This document shows positions 27,217-37,200 of a DNA stretch of 64,000 nt, piece after piece. Below the pieces are notes generated by a model. It saw nothing but the letters and a program-made list of their open reading frames with translations. It was not told the origin of the DNA and searched no databases. Position 1 is the stretch's first letter. Each line of letters starts with the position of its first letter. The stretch is from Chitinophaga eiseniae (GTDB lineage Bacteria > Bacteroidota > Bacteroidia > Chitinophagales > Chitinophagaceae), in NCBI RefSeq assembly GCF_012641265.1, contig NZ_JABAHZ010000001.1:186001-250000 (forward strand), read 5' to 3'. Position numbers and translations under genes: made by a program.

Positions 27217-29067
27217 CTATTGTTTTATGACCTTGAATGATTTTGTCCATGTATTTCCTGTAACTTTTATAATATAGGTATTGGGTTTGAGCGAGGCGCC
27301 AAATTCTAACCGGTTTTTAATTGCCACTGGTTTTATAGATTCAACTACCCTGCCGGTGATATCAACTATTTCAATAAGCATTATCTTTTCATTGTTGCCA
27401 ACTACCAGGTTAAAACTTGTTGATGACGGATTAGGATATACCGTAACCTGCGACGTTTGTTTGTCAATAGTGGAATTGCTGACAAACACCGGTTGTGCAG
27501 CGGTTCGGGCATTGGTGGTGGCAGAAGAAGTCCACTGCTGATTGTAACTGGAACTTGTAGTCCACTGCGCCAGGTCGGAACCATTGCCGGTTTGGCCAAG
27601 TCCGTCGAGGTATAAACCGGTGGCCCTGTTCTTAAATTTCACAAAACCACCTGTGTTTTCCATGGTCCATTGCTGGTTGTTACTGCTACTGCTGGCCCAT
27701 TGTCCGGCAATTGACCCATTGGAAGTTCTTCCCATTCCATCTAAATATAATCCGGTAGCACGGTTTTTTAGCTTTACATAACTTCCTGTTGTTTCTAAAG
27801 CCCATTGCTGGTTATAGCTTCCACTATTGCTCCATTGCGAACAGTTGGATCCGTTGGCTGTAGCGCCCATTCCATCCATCAATAGGCCCGTGGTGCGATT
27901 AGCCAGTGTAATATAGCCAGCCGAAGAACCGCCGGCGCCCTGCATAATGGCGTTGATGACACCCTGGTCATTTACGGCTGCCGTGCTGCGGTTAAACAGG
28001 CCAAAATCGGAGGCGCCATTATCCCAATACACCGGCACCATGCCTTTATTTTTAGCAGCGCTGGTAACATACTTATTAAAGTACTCCCTGGATGCCAGGT
28101 GCAGTGAAAGGTCTGATGGATTAGTTCTTTTGATGGCGCCAAATTCACCGATGATTACCGGGATACCATTGTCTACGAACTTTGTTTTCATCAATCCTAA
28201 AGCGCGTTCTACTTCACTCTCTTCTCCCCAGGTGCTATTGCGGTCTGTTTGGGTGGTAGAATGGTAGCCATTTCCCCAGTAGTAAAACATGGTTCCCCAG
28301 GAGGCATCTGCCGTCAAACCGCAAAATTGCCAGGGTGCGTAGTAGTGGACTTCCATCATCAACCGGTTGGAAATCTGGTCGGTGGGCATCGTATTCATCA
28401 GGTTATAGGTATTGTCAATGCTTGTTGATGGCCCTTGTATGATAAGACTACGGGAACTGTTATTGCCACCGGTTGCACGAACAGCATTTATGAAAGTTTG
28501 ATGATAGGATAATAAAACCGACATCCCTGTTGCATCGCTGACAGCCGGTTCATTGGCACTGGCAAAAAGTAATCGTTCGTTATAGTTTTTAAAATAATTG
28601 GCAATCTGGGTCCAGTAATTTTGTTGTTTGGCATTTACCGCGTTTTGTGCGCTGGTGGTACAGTTGTTCTCCAGCCAGCCTCCATCCCAGTGGATGTTTA
28701 TAATAACGTACATGTTATTATTGATACAGTAATCTACTACTGTTTTTACGCGGGCAATCCACGCGGCATCAATTACGCCATTGCTGGTATGGCAATCCCA
28801 GGCGCAGGGGATCCGAACTGTATTGAAGCCGGCTGCCTTTACAGCGTTGATAAGCGCCTGGCTGGTAGTGGGGTTACCCCAGGCATTTTCGCCACAAATG
28901 GCGTCCAGCGTATTGCCGAGGTTCCAGCCGACTTTCATCTGGCTGGCCACCTGTTGTGCGGTGGGCAGCTGGCCCCAGGCAGGAATAGATAGAAAAATGC
29001 CGGCCGCTGCTAACAGCAGTTTACATTTGGATTTTAACAGTGCTGATAAAAATAGGAAGTGTTTCAT
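27217..29067 (-). CDS. Secreted GH5 endoglucanase with CBM13-like trefoil and T9SS C-terminal sorting domain
   Basis: A 616-residue secreted enzyme. The signal peptide ends near residue 32 (AWGQ). The GH5 barrel (about 38-375) has WNLGNTLDA, acid/base Glu173 in ASANEP and nucleophile Glu308 in IIGEFG; it is closely similar to the BACON-GH5 at 40252 and likely belongs to the same (GH5_4-type) group acting on beta-1,4-glucan or xyloglucan. Three 45-residue repeats (385-519), each ending NQQW, form a ricin-B/CBM13-like trefoil. Residues about 541-616 (VTVYPNPSS..., ending KSFKVIKQ) are a type A T9SS sorting domain, so it is exported by the Por system, unlike the lipoprotein enzymes nearby. It stands alone, divergent from HTCS-B. 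Confidence 0.92.
   Translation of the reverse strand: MKHFLFLSALLKSKCKLLLAAAGIFLSIPAWGQLPTAQQVASQMKVGWNLGNTLDAICGENAWGNPTTSQALINAVKAAGFNTVRIPCAWDCHTSNGVIDAAWIARVKTVVDYCINNNMYVIINIHWDGGWLENNCTTSAQNAVNAKQQNYWTQIANYFKNYNERLLFASANEPAVSDATGMSVLLSYHQTFINAVRATGGNNSSRSLIIQGPSTSIDNTYNLMNTMPTDQISNRLMMEVHYYAPWQFCGLTADASWGTMFYYWGNGYHSTTQTDRNSTWGEESEVERALGLMKTKFVDNGIPVIIGEFGAIKRTNPSDLSLHLASREYFNKYVTSAAKNKGMVPVYWDNGASDFGLFNRSTAAVNDQGVINAIMQGAGGSSAGYITLANRTTGLLMDGMGATANGSNCSQWSNSGSYNQQWALETTGSYVKLKNRATGLYLDGMGRTSNGSIAGQWASSSSNNQQWTMENTGGFVKFKNRATGLYLDGLGQTGNGSDLAQWTTSSSYNQQWTSSATTNARTAAQPVFVSNSTIDKQTSQVTVYPNPSSTSFNLVVGNNEKIMLIEIVDITGRVVESIKPVAIKNRLEFGASLKPNTYIIKVTGNTWTKSFKVIKQ
27511..27915 (-). repeat. Three tandem 135-bp repeats encoding the CBM13-like trefoil
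   Basis: The GH5 gene carries three in-frame units of 45 codons (27781-27915, 27646-27780, 27511-27645). Each codes for the pattern NR.TGL..DG.G...NGS...QW.......NQQW. Units two and three are more alike (KNRATGLYLDG in both) than either is to unit one. Three pseudo-symmetric units make one beta-trefoil, so the number is structural. Confidence 0.85.
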
Positions 29068-29702
29068 GGTGTTAATCTTTTTAGATTAGGTTGAAGGTGA
29101 TTGTTATCTATATTTTTATTGACTGATTGTAGTATGTCTGGGAGAGGAAAGCTATATTTGTGAAATAGGGTCTGTCACACAGCAATGAAGGACCTTTTGC
29201 TTTTTGTTGGGCGATAAATTATAATCGCAGATTACCTGCGAATACTACAGTTACCAGGAATTCAGATGGAATAACCAATGACATTGCAGCAGCCCTTTTA
29301 ACAGCCAATCAGCATCATTTATAAAAGCATGAAGTACAACCGGCGCAGCCGGTTGTCAGGTAATTTGTTGCAGTAGATTTTATGTGTCTAATTGACGCTT
29401 AAATATGGTGCTTAGTAATGACGGGGATTTTAAACAGGCATCACAATGGCGGGTGGGCCGGGTAACAGGAAACAGTAACGATATTTTCATAACGAGGCAG
29501 ATTGATGACGTGGAAGAATGTTATAAAGTTAGTTAGTCCGGTCCGTAACAAGGGGAGTCAAATATTTCGGATTAGGGTATAGAATGTTACAACATCCTGA
29601 AAAAATTTCTCTCCCGGCAATGTGAACCGGAAAACAACACCAGTGGGGAAGTGCATGGATGCGGGGCTGGTGCAGTATTATTTATACTTAAAATTTATCA
29701 CA
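29068..29702. other. 635-bp divergent intergenic region between GH5 and HTCS-B
   Basis: No convincing gene lies here. Seen: an exact TAnnTTTG match (TATATTTG, 29153-29160, plus strand) with TTG 23 bases upstream; a perfect 9-bp inverted repeat ACAACCGGC-GCA-GCCGGTTGT at 29336-29356 without a T tract; a 43-codon ATG frame at 29405-29536 of unknown meaning; and GGGGAGTCAAAT at 29552-29563, which resembles, in inverse orientation, the CATTTGAGTCCCC repeat found upstream of the region D SusC. The length is unusual for this compact window. Confidence 0.4.
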
Positions 29703-32700
29703 ATGCGTTACCTCTTTGGGATGGTATTGTTACTCCAATCCCTTATTGTTTTATCACAAAGTGAGCATTATAATTTTTCAAAAATTAATACTTATAATGG
29801 TCTGTCTCACAACCAGGTAAACGCAGTGCTAAAGGACCAGGACGGATTTTTGTGGTTTGGGACTACCTATGGACTGAATCGTTATGATGGTTATGCCTGC
29901 AAAATTTTCCGTAAAGATCACAACGATAGCGCTTCGCTGAAGAACAATAATGTCATAGGTTTTTATGAGCTTCCCGATAGGAAAATATGGATATCGACCA
30001 TGGGAGGCCCCTGTATTTATAACCCCGATACAGAGAAATTTGATGGAGATTATAACAGGTATTTATCTTCTATGGGCTTACCTCCCGGTTCAATTTCCAA
30101 TATAGTAAAAGGAAAGGAGGGGCGCTACTGGTTCCTCTACGTAGACAGGGGCTTATTATATTTATATTCAGCCAGTAGCAGAAGTGTAAAACCGTTTAGC
30201 CCGGAGAGGGGCATCCAGCCTGCAGAAAAGATTGCTTCAGTAAAGGAAACGGAAGATGGAAAGTTATGGTTGGTATATGAAACCGGCTTTTTGCAGGAGT
30301 ATGACGTACAGACGGGAAAGGAGGTTTTTTCCAGTGCTGCGTTACAAAAGCAGCATAAAGGAGACAGACCTTTTAGTCTTTTTATTGACAAAGATGGAGA
30401 TGTTTGGTGCTGGTCTTATAATAATGGGCTCTTTTTTTTACATCCGGAAGATAACACCCTCATACGGATGGGAAAGAATACTTTTCCGGCGAGGCTGAAT
30501 TCGGAATTGGTAAGCCAGGTTGTCCAGGATAATAATGGTTTGATCTGGGTAGGAACCGATCATGGGGGCATCACTTTAATCGATAAAAAGAACGGGTTCA
30601 ACACCAGTTTCCTGGTAAATAATCCAAATGACCCCAAGAGTGTTAGCCAAAACAGTATCACCTCCATGTATAAAGATGATCAGGGAATTATATGGGTGGG
30701 CACTTACAAGCAAGGTGTAAGTTATTATAATGGCAACATTGTACAGTTTCCCTGGTATCATCACCTGGAGTCAAATCCAAAGAGCTTACAGTTTGATGAT
30801 GTAAACCGTTTTGTTGAAGACAGGTCTGGCAATATCTGGATAGGTACAAACGGCGGTGGGCTGATCTGTTTTGACAGGAAGAATAATACGTTCAAACAAT
30901 ACCTGCATGAACCCAATAATAGCAATAGCCTGAGCAATAACGTTATTGTGAGCTTGTGGATAGACCACGACAATACGCTGTGGGTGGGTACTTACCTGGG
31001 AGGCCTTAATAGTTTCGACGGCCGGAAGTTTACACACTACCGGCATAATGATAATGACTCCTCCAGTTTGGCAGATGACATAGTTTGGGAGATATTTGAA
31101 GACAGGGAGCAGCGGCTGTGGATAGGCACTTTAGGCGGTGGGCTGGATCGTTTTGACAGAACAGCAAACCGGTTCATCCATTATAAAAGCGGGGGAGGAG
31201 CGAACTATGTTTCTGCTATCATGCAGGAGAAAAAAGGCGATTTGTGGATTGGAACAAGTGGAGGTATTACTGTTTTGGGGAAGAATAAAGCGCTTGCTAC
31301 GCTTTATAAACATACGAACAAGAAAAACAGTCTAAGCGATGATGGTATTTTCTCCTTGTTGGAAGACAGCAAGGGACGCATTTGGGTAGGAACGAGAGAG
31401 GGGCTCAATTTGTTTAACAGGCAAACGGGCGAATTCCAGGCATTCACTGTATCAGATGGGCTTCCAGACAATATGATATTAAATATCCTGGAAGATAGTC
31501 ATCAAACATTATGGATTTCCACACCTAATGGGTTATGCAATGTTATTCCCGGGCAGAATAATGGCGCTATTACCTTTTCTGTAATTAGTTACGATGCAAC
31601 TAACAACCTTCAGGACCGGGAATTCAATGAGAATGCCGCATTGAGAACAAGGAACGGGGAATTGATCTTTGGAGGACCATCGGGATTTAATATCATCAGC
31701 CCTGCTTCCATAAAAAAGCCTGTTGGGCATCCGGCAATAGTTTTCACCGGTTTCCAGATAGCAGATAAAAATATTGAGCCCGGCGAAACCGTCAATAACC
31801 GGGTGTTGTTGAGCCGTGCTTTGTCGCGGCTACAAAGTATTGATCTGAAATATAAGGAAAATGTGTTCTCCATAGACTTTGCGTCGCTCGATTTCTCACA
31901 TAACCGCAATGACAAATACGCATACATGCTGGAGGGATTTAACACCGACTGGCTGTTGACGGATGATAACCAGCGAAGAGCCACTTATACCAACCTTAGT
32001 CCTGGTCGGTATACTTTTAAGGTAAAAGTGCTGGACAGAACAGGATTATGGAGTGATATAAAGGCTTTACAGATCAATATTGAGCCGCCATTATGGAGAA
32101 CACCCATTGCTTACCTGGTGTATTTACTGATCGCTGCCGGTTTGTTTTTGCTTATCCGGCGCATTACATTAGACCGGATACACATGCGCTTTGAAGTGAG
32201 GCAGCAGCGGAGAGAAGCGGAAAGGGCCCACGCCCTGGAGCAGTTAAAGACAAAGTTTTTTACCAATGTGAGCCATGAATTCCGTACGCCCTTAAGTCTT
32301 ATCATTGCACCATTGGATAAAATCATTAAACAGGCTACTGACCAGGAGCAGGTGGCCCAACTGAACCTGGTGCAACGGAATGCAAAACGGCTTTTGAACC
32401 TGGTAAACCAGTTGCTTGATTTCAGAAAGATGGAAGTACAGGAGACAAAACTGCATCCCGCAGTAGGTGATATCATCAGTTTTTGCCGGGAAACCAGCCA
32501 CTCTTTCACCGATATCGCAGAAAAGAAGAAAATCCAATTTTCGTTCCTGAGCAATATCGACCACCTCGAAATTTATTTTGACAAGGATAAGATAGAGAAG
32601 ATTTTATTTAACCTGCTTTCCAACGCTTTTAAATATACCTATGATAATGGAAATGTGAGTGTCAAATTGACATATAACGTGCCTGTTGCGGGTGACGCCG

Positions 32701-33794
32701 ACGGAACGCTCGCCATCAGCATAAAAGATTCTGGCATTGGTATTCCTGCCGGTCAGCACGAAAAGATATTTGAGCGCTTTTTTCAGACAGAAGTACCGGA
32801 TAGTATGGTGAACCAGGGTACCGGGATCGGCTTAGCTATCACAAAAGAGTTTGTGAAATTGCATAACGGTATCATTACTGTTGAAAGTGAGCCGGATCAG
32901 GGTACTTGTTTTACGGTATTGCTTCCTGCAAGGAAGATGTATGTTTCACCCCTTGCTGTAACTCCTCCGGTACCTGTAGATGAGGTAGAATATGTAATAA
33001 TGGAAGAAGGGAAGAAGCAGACCCGGAAAAAGACCATCATGATAATAGAAGATAACGAGGATCTGCGCTTTTATCTGAAGGATAATCTGAAAGAGCGGTA
33101 TCATGTAGAGGAGGCTACTAACGGAAGTGAAGGCTGGGAGAAGGTAAAACGGTTAAATCCCGATTTGGTGGTAAGCGATATTATGATGCCTTTAATGGAT
33201 GGGGTTGAATTGACCGGGAAAATTAAGTCGGAAATGCTCACTGCACATATCCCCGTTATTTTACTTACTGCCATGGGCAGCGAGGAGAAACAATTGGAGG
33301 GCCTGAAGGCCGGCGCTAATGATTACATTACAAAACCTTTCACCTTCGAGATCCTGGCCTCCCGCATTAATAACCTGCTGGCGCAACAGCAATTATTGAA
33401 AAAAAGATTCATGAAGCAGATAGAGGTTAACCCGGAAGAGGTGACAATAACACCGGTAGACGAAAAATTCCTGAAGCAGGCAATGGACATAATTGAGAAC
33501 CAAATAGATAACCCGAACTTTTCTGTGGATGAATTCAGCAGGGAGATGTTCATGAGCAGGGTGACCTTGTATAGAAAGATTAACTCCCTTACCGGCAGGT
33601 CGCCACTAGAGTTTATCCGGTCTATGCGTATGAAAAGAGCCGCGCAGTTATTAAATAAAAGCGGAATGTCTATTGCAGAAGTAGCCTACCAGGTAGGGTT
33701 TAATAATCCGAAAGTATTCAGTAAGCTTTTCAAGGAAGAATTTGGGATAACGCCTTCAGAGTATGCGGCGAATCTTAAAAAGAAAAGCCTTTAA
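29703..33794 (+). CDS. Hybrid two-component system regulator (HTCS-B)
   Basis: A 1363-residue sensor/regulator: signal peptide (MRYLFGMVLLLQSLIVLSQ), double Reg_prop propeller (about 25-705), Y_Y_Y domain (about 725-795), membrane segment (about 800-820), HisKA with His858 in SHEFRTP, HATPase (GTGIGL), receiver with Asp1159 in SDIMMPLMDG, and AraC-type HTH (about 1275-1358). The frame is open to a GTG at 29622; the ATG at 29703 gives the signal peptide and was chosen. It lies directly upstream of the region D SusC and divergent from the GH5 gene, so it probably senses an oligosaccharide from that glucan-type polymer and activates the operon at 34221. The CATTTGA.TCC direct repeat in the following gap is its candidate binding site. 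Confidence 0.92.
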   Translation: MRYLFGMVLLLQSLIVLSQSEHYNFSKINTYNGLSHNQVNAVLKDQDGFLWFGTTYGLNRYDGYACKIFRKDHNDSASLKNNNVIGFYELPDRKIWISTMGGPCIYNPDTEKFDGDYNRYLSSMGLPPGSISNIVKGKEGRYWFLYVDRGLLYLYSASSRSVKPFSPERGIQPAEKIASVKETEDGKLWLVYETGFLQEYDVQTGKEVFSSAALQKQHKGDRPFSLFIDKDGDVWCWSYNNGLFFLHPEDNTLIRMGKNTFPARLNSELVSQVVQDNNGLIWVGTDHGGITLIDKKNGFNTSFLVNNPNDPKSVSQNSITSMYKDDQGIIWVGTYKQGVSYYNGNIVQFPWYHHLESNPKSLQFDDVNRFVEDRSGNIWIGTNGGGLICFDRKNNTFKQYLHEPNNSNSLSNNVIVSLWIDHDNTLWVGTYLGGLNSFDGRKFTHYRHNDNDSSSLADDIVWEIFEDREQRLWIGTLGGGLDRFDRTANRFIHYKSGGGANYVSAIMQEKKGDLWIGTSGGITVLGKNKALATLYKHTNKKNSLSDDGIFSLLEDSKGRIWVGTREGLNLFNRQTGEFQAFTVSDGLPDNMILNILEDSHQTLWISTPNGLCNVIPGQNNGAITFSVISYDATNNLQDREFNENAALRTRNGELIFGGPSGFNIISPASIKKPVGHPAIVFTGFQIADKNIEPGETVNNRVLLSRALSRLQSIDLKYKENVFSIDFASLDFSHNRNDKYAYMLEGFNTDWLLTDDNQRRATYTNLSPGRYTFKVKVLDRTGLWSDIKALQINIEPPLWRTPIAYLVYLLIAAGLFLLIRRITLDRIHMRFEVRQQRREAERAHALEQLKTKFFTNVSHEFRTPLSLIIAPLDKIIKQATDQEQVAQLNLVQRNAKRLLNLVNQLLDFRKMEVQETKLHPAVGDIISFCRETSHSFTDIAEKKKIQFSFLSNIDHLEIYFDKDKIEKILFNLLSNAFKYTYDNGNVSVKLTYNVPVAGDADGTLAISIKDSGIGIPAGQHEKIFERFFQTEVPDSMVNQGTGIGLAITKEFVKLHNGIITVESEPDQGTCFTVLLPARKMYVSPLAVTPPVPVDEVEYVIMEEGKKQTRKKTIMIIEDNEDLRFYLKDNLKERYHVEEATNGSEGWEKVKRLNPDLVVSDIMMPLMDGVELTGKIKSEMLTAHIPVILLTAMGSEEKQLEGLKAGANDYITKPFTFEILASRINNLLAQQQLLKKRFMKQIEVNPEEVTITPVDEKFLKQAMDIIENQIDNPNFSVDEFSREMFMSRVTLYRKINSLTGRSPLEFIRSMRMKRAAQLLNKSGMSIAEVAYQVGFNNPKVFSKLFKEEFGITPSEYAANLKKKSL

Positions 33795-33840
33795 TTCCCC
33801 GCTTATTAGTATGCAATCGATGAGATTCAGTTATTTGTAA

Positions 33841-33873
33841 CATTTGAATCCTGTTGTTGAATCATTTGAGTCC
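33841..33873 (+). promoter_or_regulatory. 22-bp-spaced direct repeat, candidate HTCS-B operator
   Basis: CATTTGAATCC (33841-33851) and CATTTGAGTCC (33863-33873) differ at one base and start 22 bases apart, two helical turns. They lie about 350 bases upstream of the SusC start and just after the HTCS-B gene. Direct repeats at this spacing upstream of the first SusC gene are what an AraC-type HTCS dimer would need. A related half-site (GGGGAGTCAAAT) lies in inverse orientation upstream of HTCS-B at 29552. Binding is inferred. Confidence 0.5.
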
Positions 33874-33922
33874 CCAGCTTTTTGTTGTGTAGCATTAGCT
33901 TTACAACATTCAATCCACGTAT

Positions 33923-34090
33923 ATGAAACTACAACTACTACCGCTTTACATGCCGGCTGATACTCACCTTGGGGAAGCGCTGGCAGGCTATCCCGGGACA
34001 GGCCGGGGCCTCCCTTTTACCATGATGATGCTTTACTACTTCGTTCACCTCAAACACATCCACTTAAAGGTACCAGGTCATATTTTATAA
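33923..34090 (+). CDS. Possible 55-residue small ORF in the SusC leader, function unknown
   Basis: An ATG frame (MKLQLLPLYMPADTH..., ending PGHIL) of 55 codons sits between the candidate operator and SusC. It shows no signal peptide, no recognised domain and no conserved motif. It could be a chance frame in a long leader, a leader peptide or the remnant of an older gene. Listed because its codons look balanced and it fills most of the gap. Confidence 0.15.
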   Translation: MKLQLLPLYMPADTHLGEALAGYPGTGRGLPFTMMMLYYFVHLKHIHLKVPGHIL

Positions 34091-34220
34091 ATGGATAATA
34101 GGTTTGATGCCTGAACGCACTACCATTTTAATAGCCTGGTCCTGTCACGAATGTTATGACCTAATGAAATATCATCTCCGTCGATGGGAGATAATCGTCC
34201 ACTTATGTAAAAAAATTAAA

Positions 34221-37200
34221 ATGAAATCAACCAAAATGATTCGCGCGCGAATGCTACCGCTATTGGGTGTCCTTTTGGGATTCCTTTCCAGCACATCCCT
34301 CTTTGCACAAACGATAAAGGTAACCGGTAAGGTGATCAATAAAAGTAACTCCGCTGCTATCCCCGGGGCAACTGTTAGCTTAAAAAACACCAATCGCTTC
34401 GCCATTACTGATGACGCGGGAAAATTTACCATTGATGCGTCCATAGGGAATACCCTGGTAATTACCATAGTAGGTTACCAGAAAAAAGAAGTGGTTATAA
34501 ACAAAACTGCGGCTATCGAGGTAGCGCTGACTGAAAATGTCTCACAACTGGGAGATGTAGTAGTGATTGGCTATGGTAAAGTAAGACGCCCTGATGTAAC
34601 CGGCGCCATATCGTCTGTTTCCGGTGATGAACTCCGTAAAACACAACCGGTAACCTTTGATCAGGCGCTACAGGGGAAAGTTCCCGGCTTAGTGGCCCAG
34701 CAAATATCAGGTCAACCAGGAGGGGCGGTATCTGTACAGATCCGTGGCCTGTCTTCTTTTGGAGGCGGTTCACCTATGTACGTTATCGATGGGATTATTA
34801 TTGGTGGCACCGCCACATTGGGCGCCGGTGTGAACCCATTGGCAGGCATCAATCCGTCTGACATCGAATCTGTTGACGTATTGAAAGATGCCTCTGCAAC
34901 GGCTATTTATGGTTCCCAGGCTACCAACGGGGTAATCGTGATAACAACCAAACGGGGACAGGTGGCTCCGCCCAGCATTACCTATGATATGTACACAGGC
35001 TACCAGCAAATACCGAAAAGGCTGCCCCTGATGAACTTAAGGGAATATGCCGCTTTTATAAATGACAGAAACACCGGACTAGGATGGGGGTTTGATACCC
35101 GGCCGGAATTTGCGAATCCCAAGTACCTTGGCAACGGCACCAACTGGCAGAAAGAACTCTTCAGGAATGCCCCGATGTCGAGCCATACCCTCACCATTAG
35201 CGGGGGCGATACAAGGACACAATACCTGTTGTCCGGTTCCTATTTCAACCAGGAAGGTATTGCACTCGGGTCTAAGTTTCGCAGGATGTCAGTAAGATTG
35301 AATCTCGACAATAAAACAACCAATTGGCTGAAGATCGGTACCAGTCTGCAGTTGGTTAATATTAAAGAAAACGTAAACGCTACCAGCTCCAATGTTATTA
35401 ATACAGCATTAAGCCAGACACCCGATATAGCGGTGAAAAATGAGGATGGTAGCTGGGGAGGCGCCTATAATCCCAATGGATGGGTGAATAGTACCGTAAA
35501 CCCTTATGCCATCGCCCTTATTAATAAAGATGAGGCAAAGAGAAACCAGCTTTTTGGTAATTTATATGCAGAAATTGCATTTACCAGGGACCTGACCCTT
35601 CGGAATGAAGTAACAGGAAGCTTTTCAATGGCTACAGAAGACCGGTTCAACCCTTCCTATACATTTGGGCTGGTAAAAAACAACCTTAACAGCGCATCTT
35701 ATAGCACTTCGCAAAACTCATTTACCACACTCAGAAATTTTCTGACTTATGCGCATTTGTTTAAAAATAAGTACAATGTAAATGTGTTGCTGGGACATGA
35801 AGCACAGTTGAGCACGAATGAAAGCTCGGCTGAAGGCAGAAGTAATTTCCCTTCCAATAATGTGCAGGTCATCAGCAGCGGAGATCCTACCACGGCCACC
35901 AATGCCGGAACCAAAGGACAAAGTGCCCAGGAATCTTACTTTGGCCGTATCAACTTTGGCCTTGATGATAAATACCTGTTTACCGCCAACGTCCGCGCAG
36001 ATGGTTCTTCAAAGTTTGCACCCGATAACCGCTGGGTAACTACCTACTCAGGCGCCTTTGCCTGGAAATTAAATAATGAAGAATTCCTGAAGCAGGTGAA
36101 AGCGCTCAACGAGTTGAAGCTGCGGCTGGGATATGGTTTAACGAACAACCAGAATATCCGGGATTATGCCTATACATCTACGTTGGCCACTGTGGCTACG
36201 GGGTTGACGGGCATCGCACAACTTACCCAAAATGTGGGTAATCCATATGTGCAATGGGAAAAAACAAAGTATGCAAATATAGGACTGGACGGTACGCTCT
36301 TTAACTGGAGGATCAATTTCTCTGTGGACTTTTATAACCGTAAAACAGATGGATTGGTGCTGCAGATTCCTTTACCACTGTATTCCGGAACGGCTATTGG
36401 CTATTCGCCGGGAACACTGGATGCTCCCTATGTCAATGTAGGTACCGTTAATAACAAGGGCTTTGATTTTAGAATCAGTTCCACCAACATCAAAAGGAAA
36501 AATTTCACCTGGAAAACAGACTTAACGGTTTCGCGTAATATTAACGAGGTGTTGAAGCTGAATACAGATGGCGCTTCGCTGGACAGACAATATAGCAAAA
36601 CCGTTGTGGGCAGGTCTATTGGCGAGTTTTACGGGTACGTGATTGATGGAGGCGTATTTGCAACGAGAGAAGATTTTAAGACCCATGCATTACCTACAAA
36701 AAATGGGGTGCCATTACCTGTAGGAGCTGCCGGTGGAAGCATCTGGTACGGTGATCTGAAATTCAAAGATTTTAATGGGGATGGTGTGATTGATGAACAT
36801 GATCAAACGTTTCTGGGTTCCCCCATACCTAAATACCAGCTTGGGTTTAACAATACCTTCTCCTATAAAAATTTTGACCTGAATATATTTTTCGCCGCCA
36901 ATGTCGGCAATAAAGTATATAACCAGTTACGTATAAATGGCGAGTATCCGGGTACCAGTTATGGATACCTGAAGGCGCTGAGCAACTATGCAAAACTTAC
37001 TTTGATTGATCCAAATGGAAGTGCCACTGATATTGATAATATAAAGGTGACGAATCCCGATACCAGGATTGTGGGCATCAGGAATGATAACACCAATGAT
37101 AATAACCGGAACTCTGATAAGTTCGTGGAAAACGGAACTTTTTTGAGATGTAAGAATATTTCTTTAGGGTATACGCTCCCTGAAAGCCTGATTTCCAGGG

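Larger units (their letters stand above)
33795..34220. other. 426-bp leader region upstream of the region D SusC
   Basis: It holds the CATTTGA.TCC direct repeat, a TAGCTTTA (33896-33903; one mismatch to TAnnTTTG), and a 55-codon ATG frame. The rest may be a long 5' untranslated leader. Upstream in-frame TTG/ATG codons of the SusC frame (34104, 34107) would add 39 residues before the signal peptide and are unlikely starts. Confidence 0.4.

Noticed and set aside
27511..27915. Regular repeats that might suggest a CRISPR-like or satellite array
   Set aside because: The 135-bp units are in frame and encode the three lobes of a beta-trefoil binding module.
29336..29356. 9-bp perfect inverted repeat as a terminator
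   Set aside because: No T tract follows on either strand and no gene ends nearby.
29405..29536. 43-codon ATG frame upstream of HTCS-B
   Set aside because: Too short, no signal or domain; kept only as a note in the intergenic entry.
34104..34220. 39-residue N-terminal extension of the SusC from TTG/ATG codons
   Set aside because: The extension has no homology and hides the signal peptide, which begins at the ATG at 34221.
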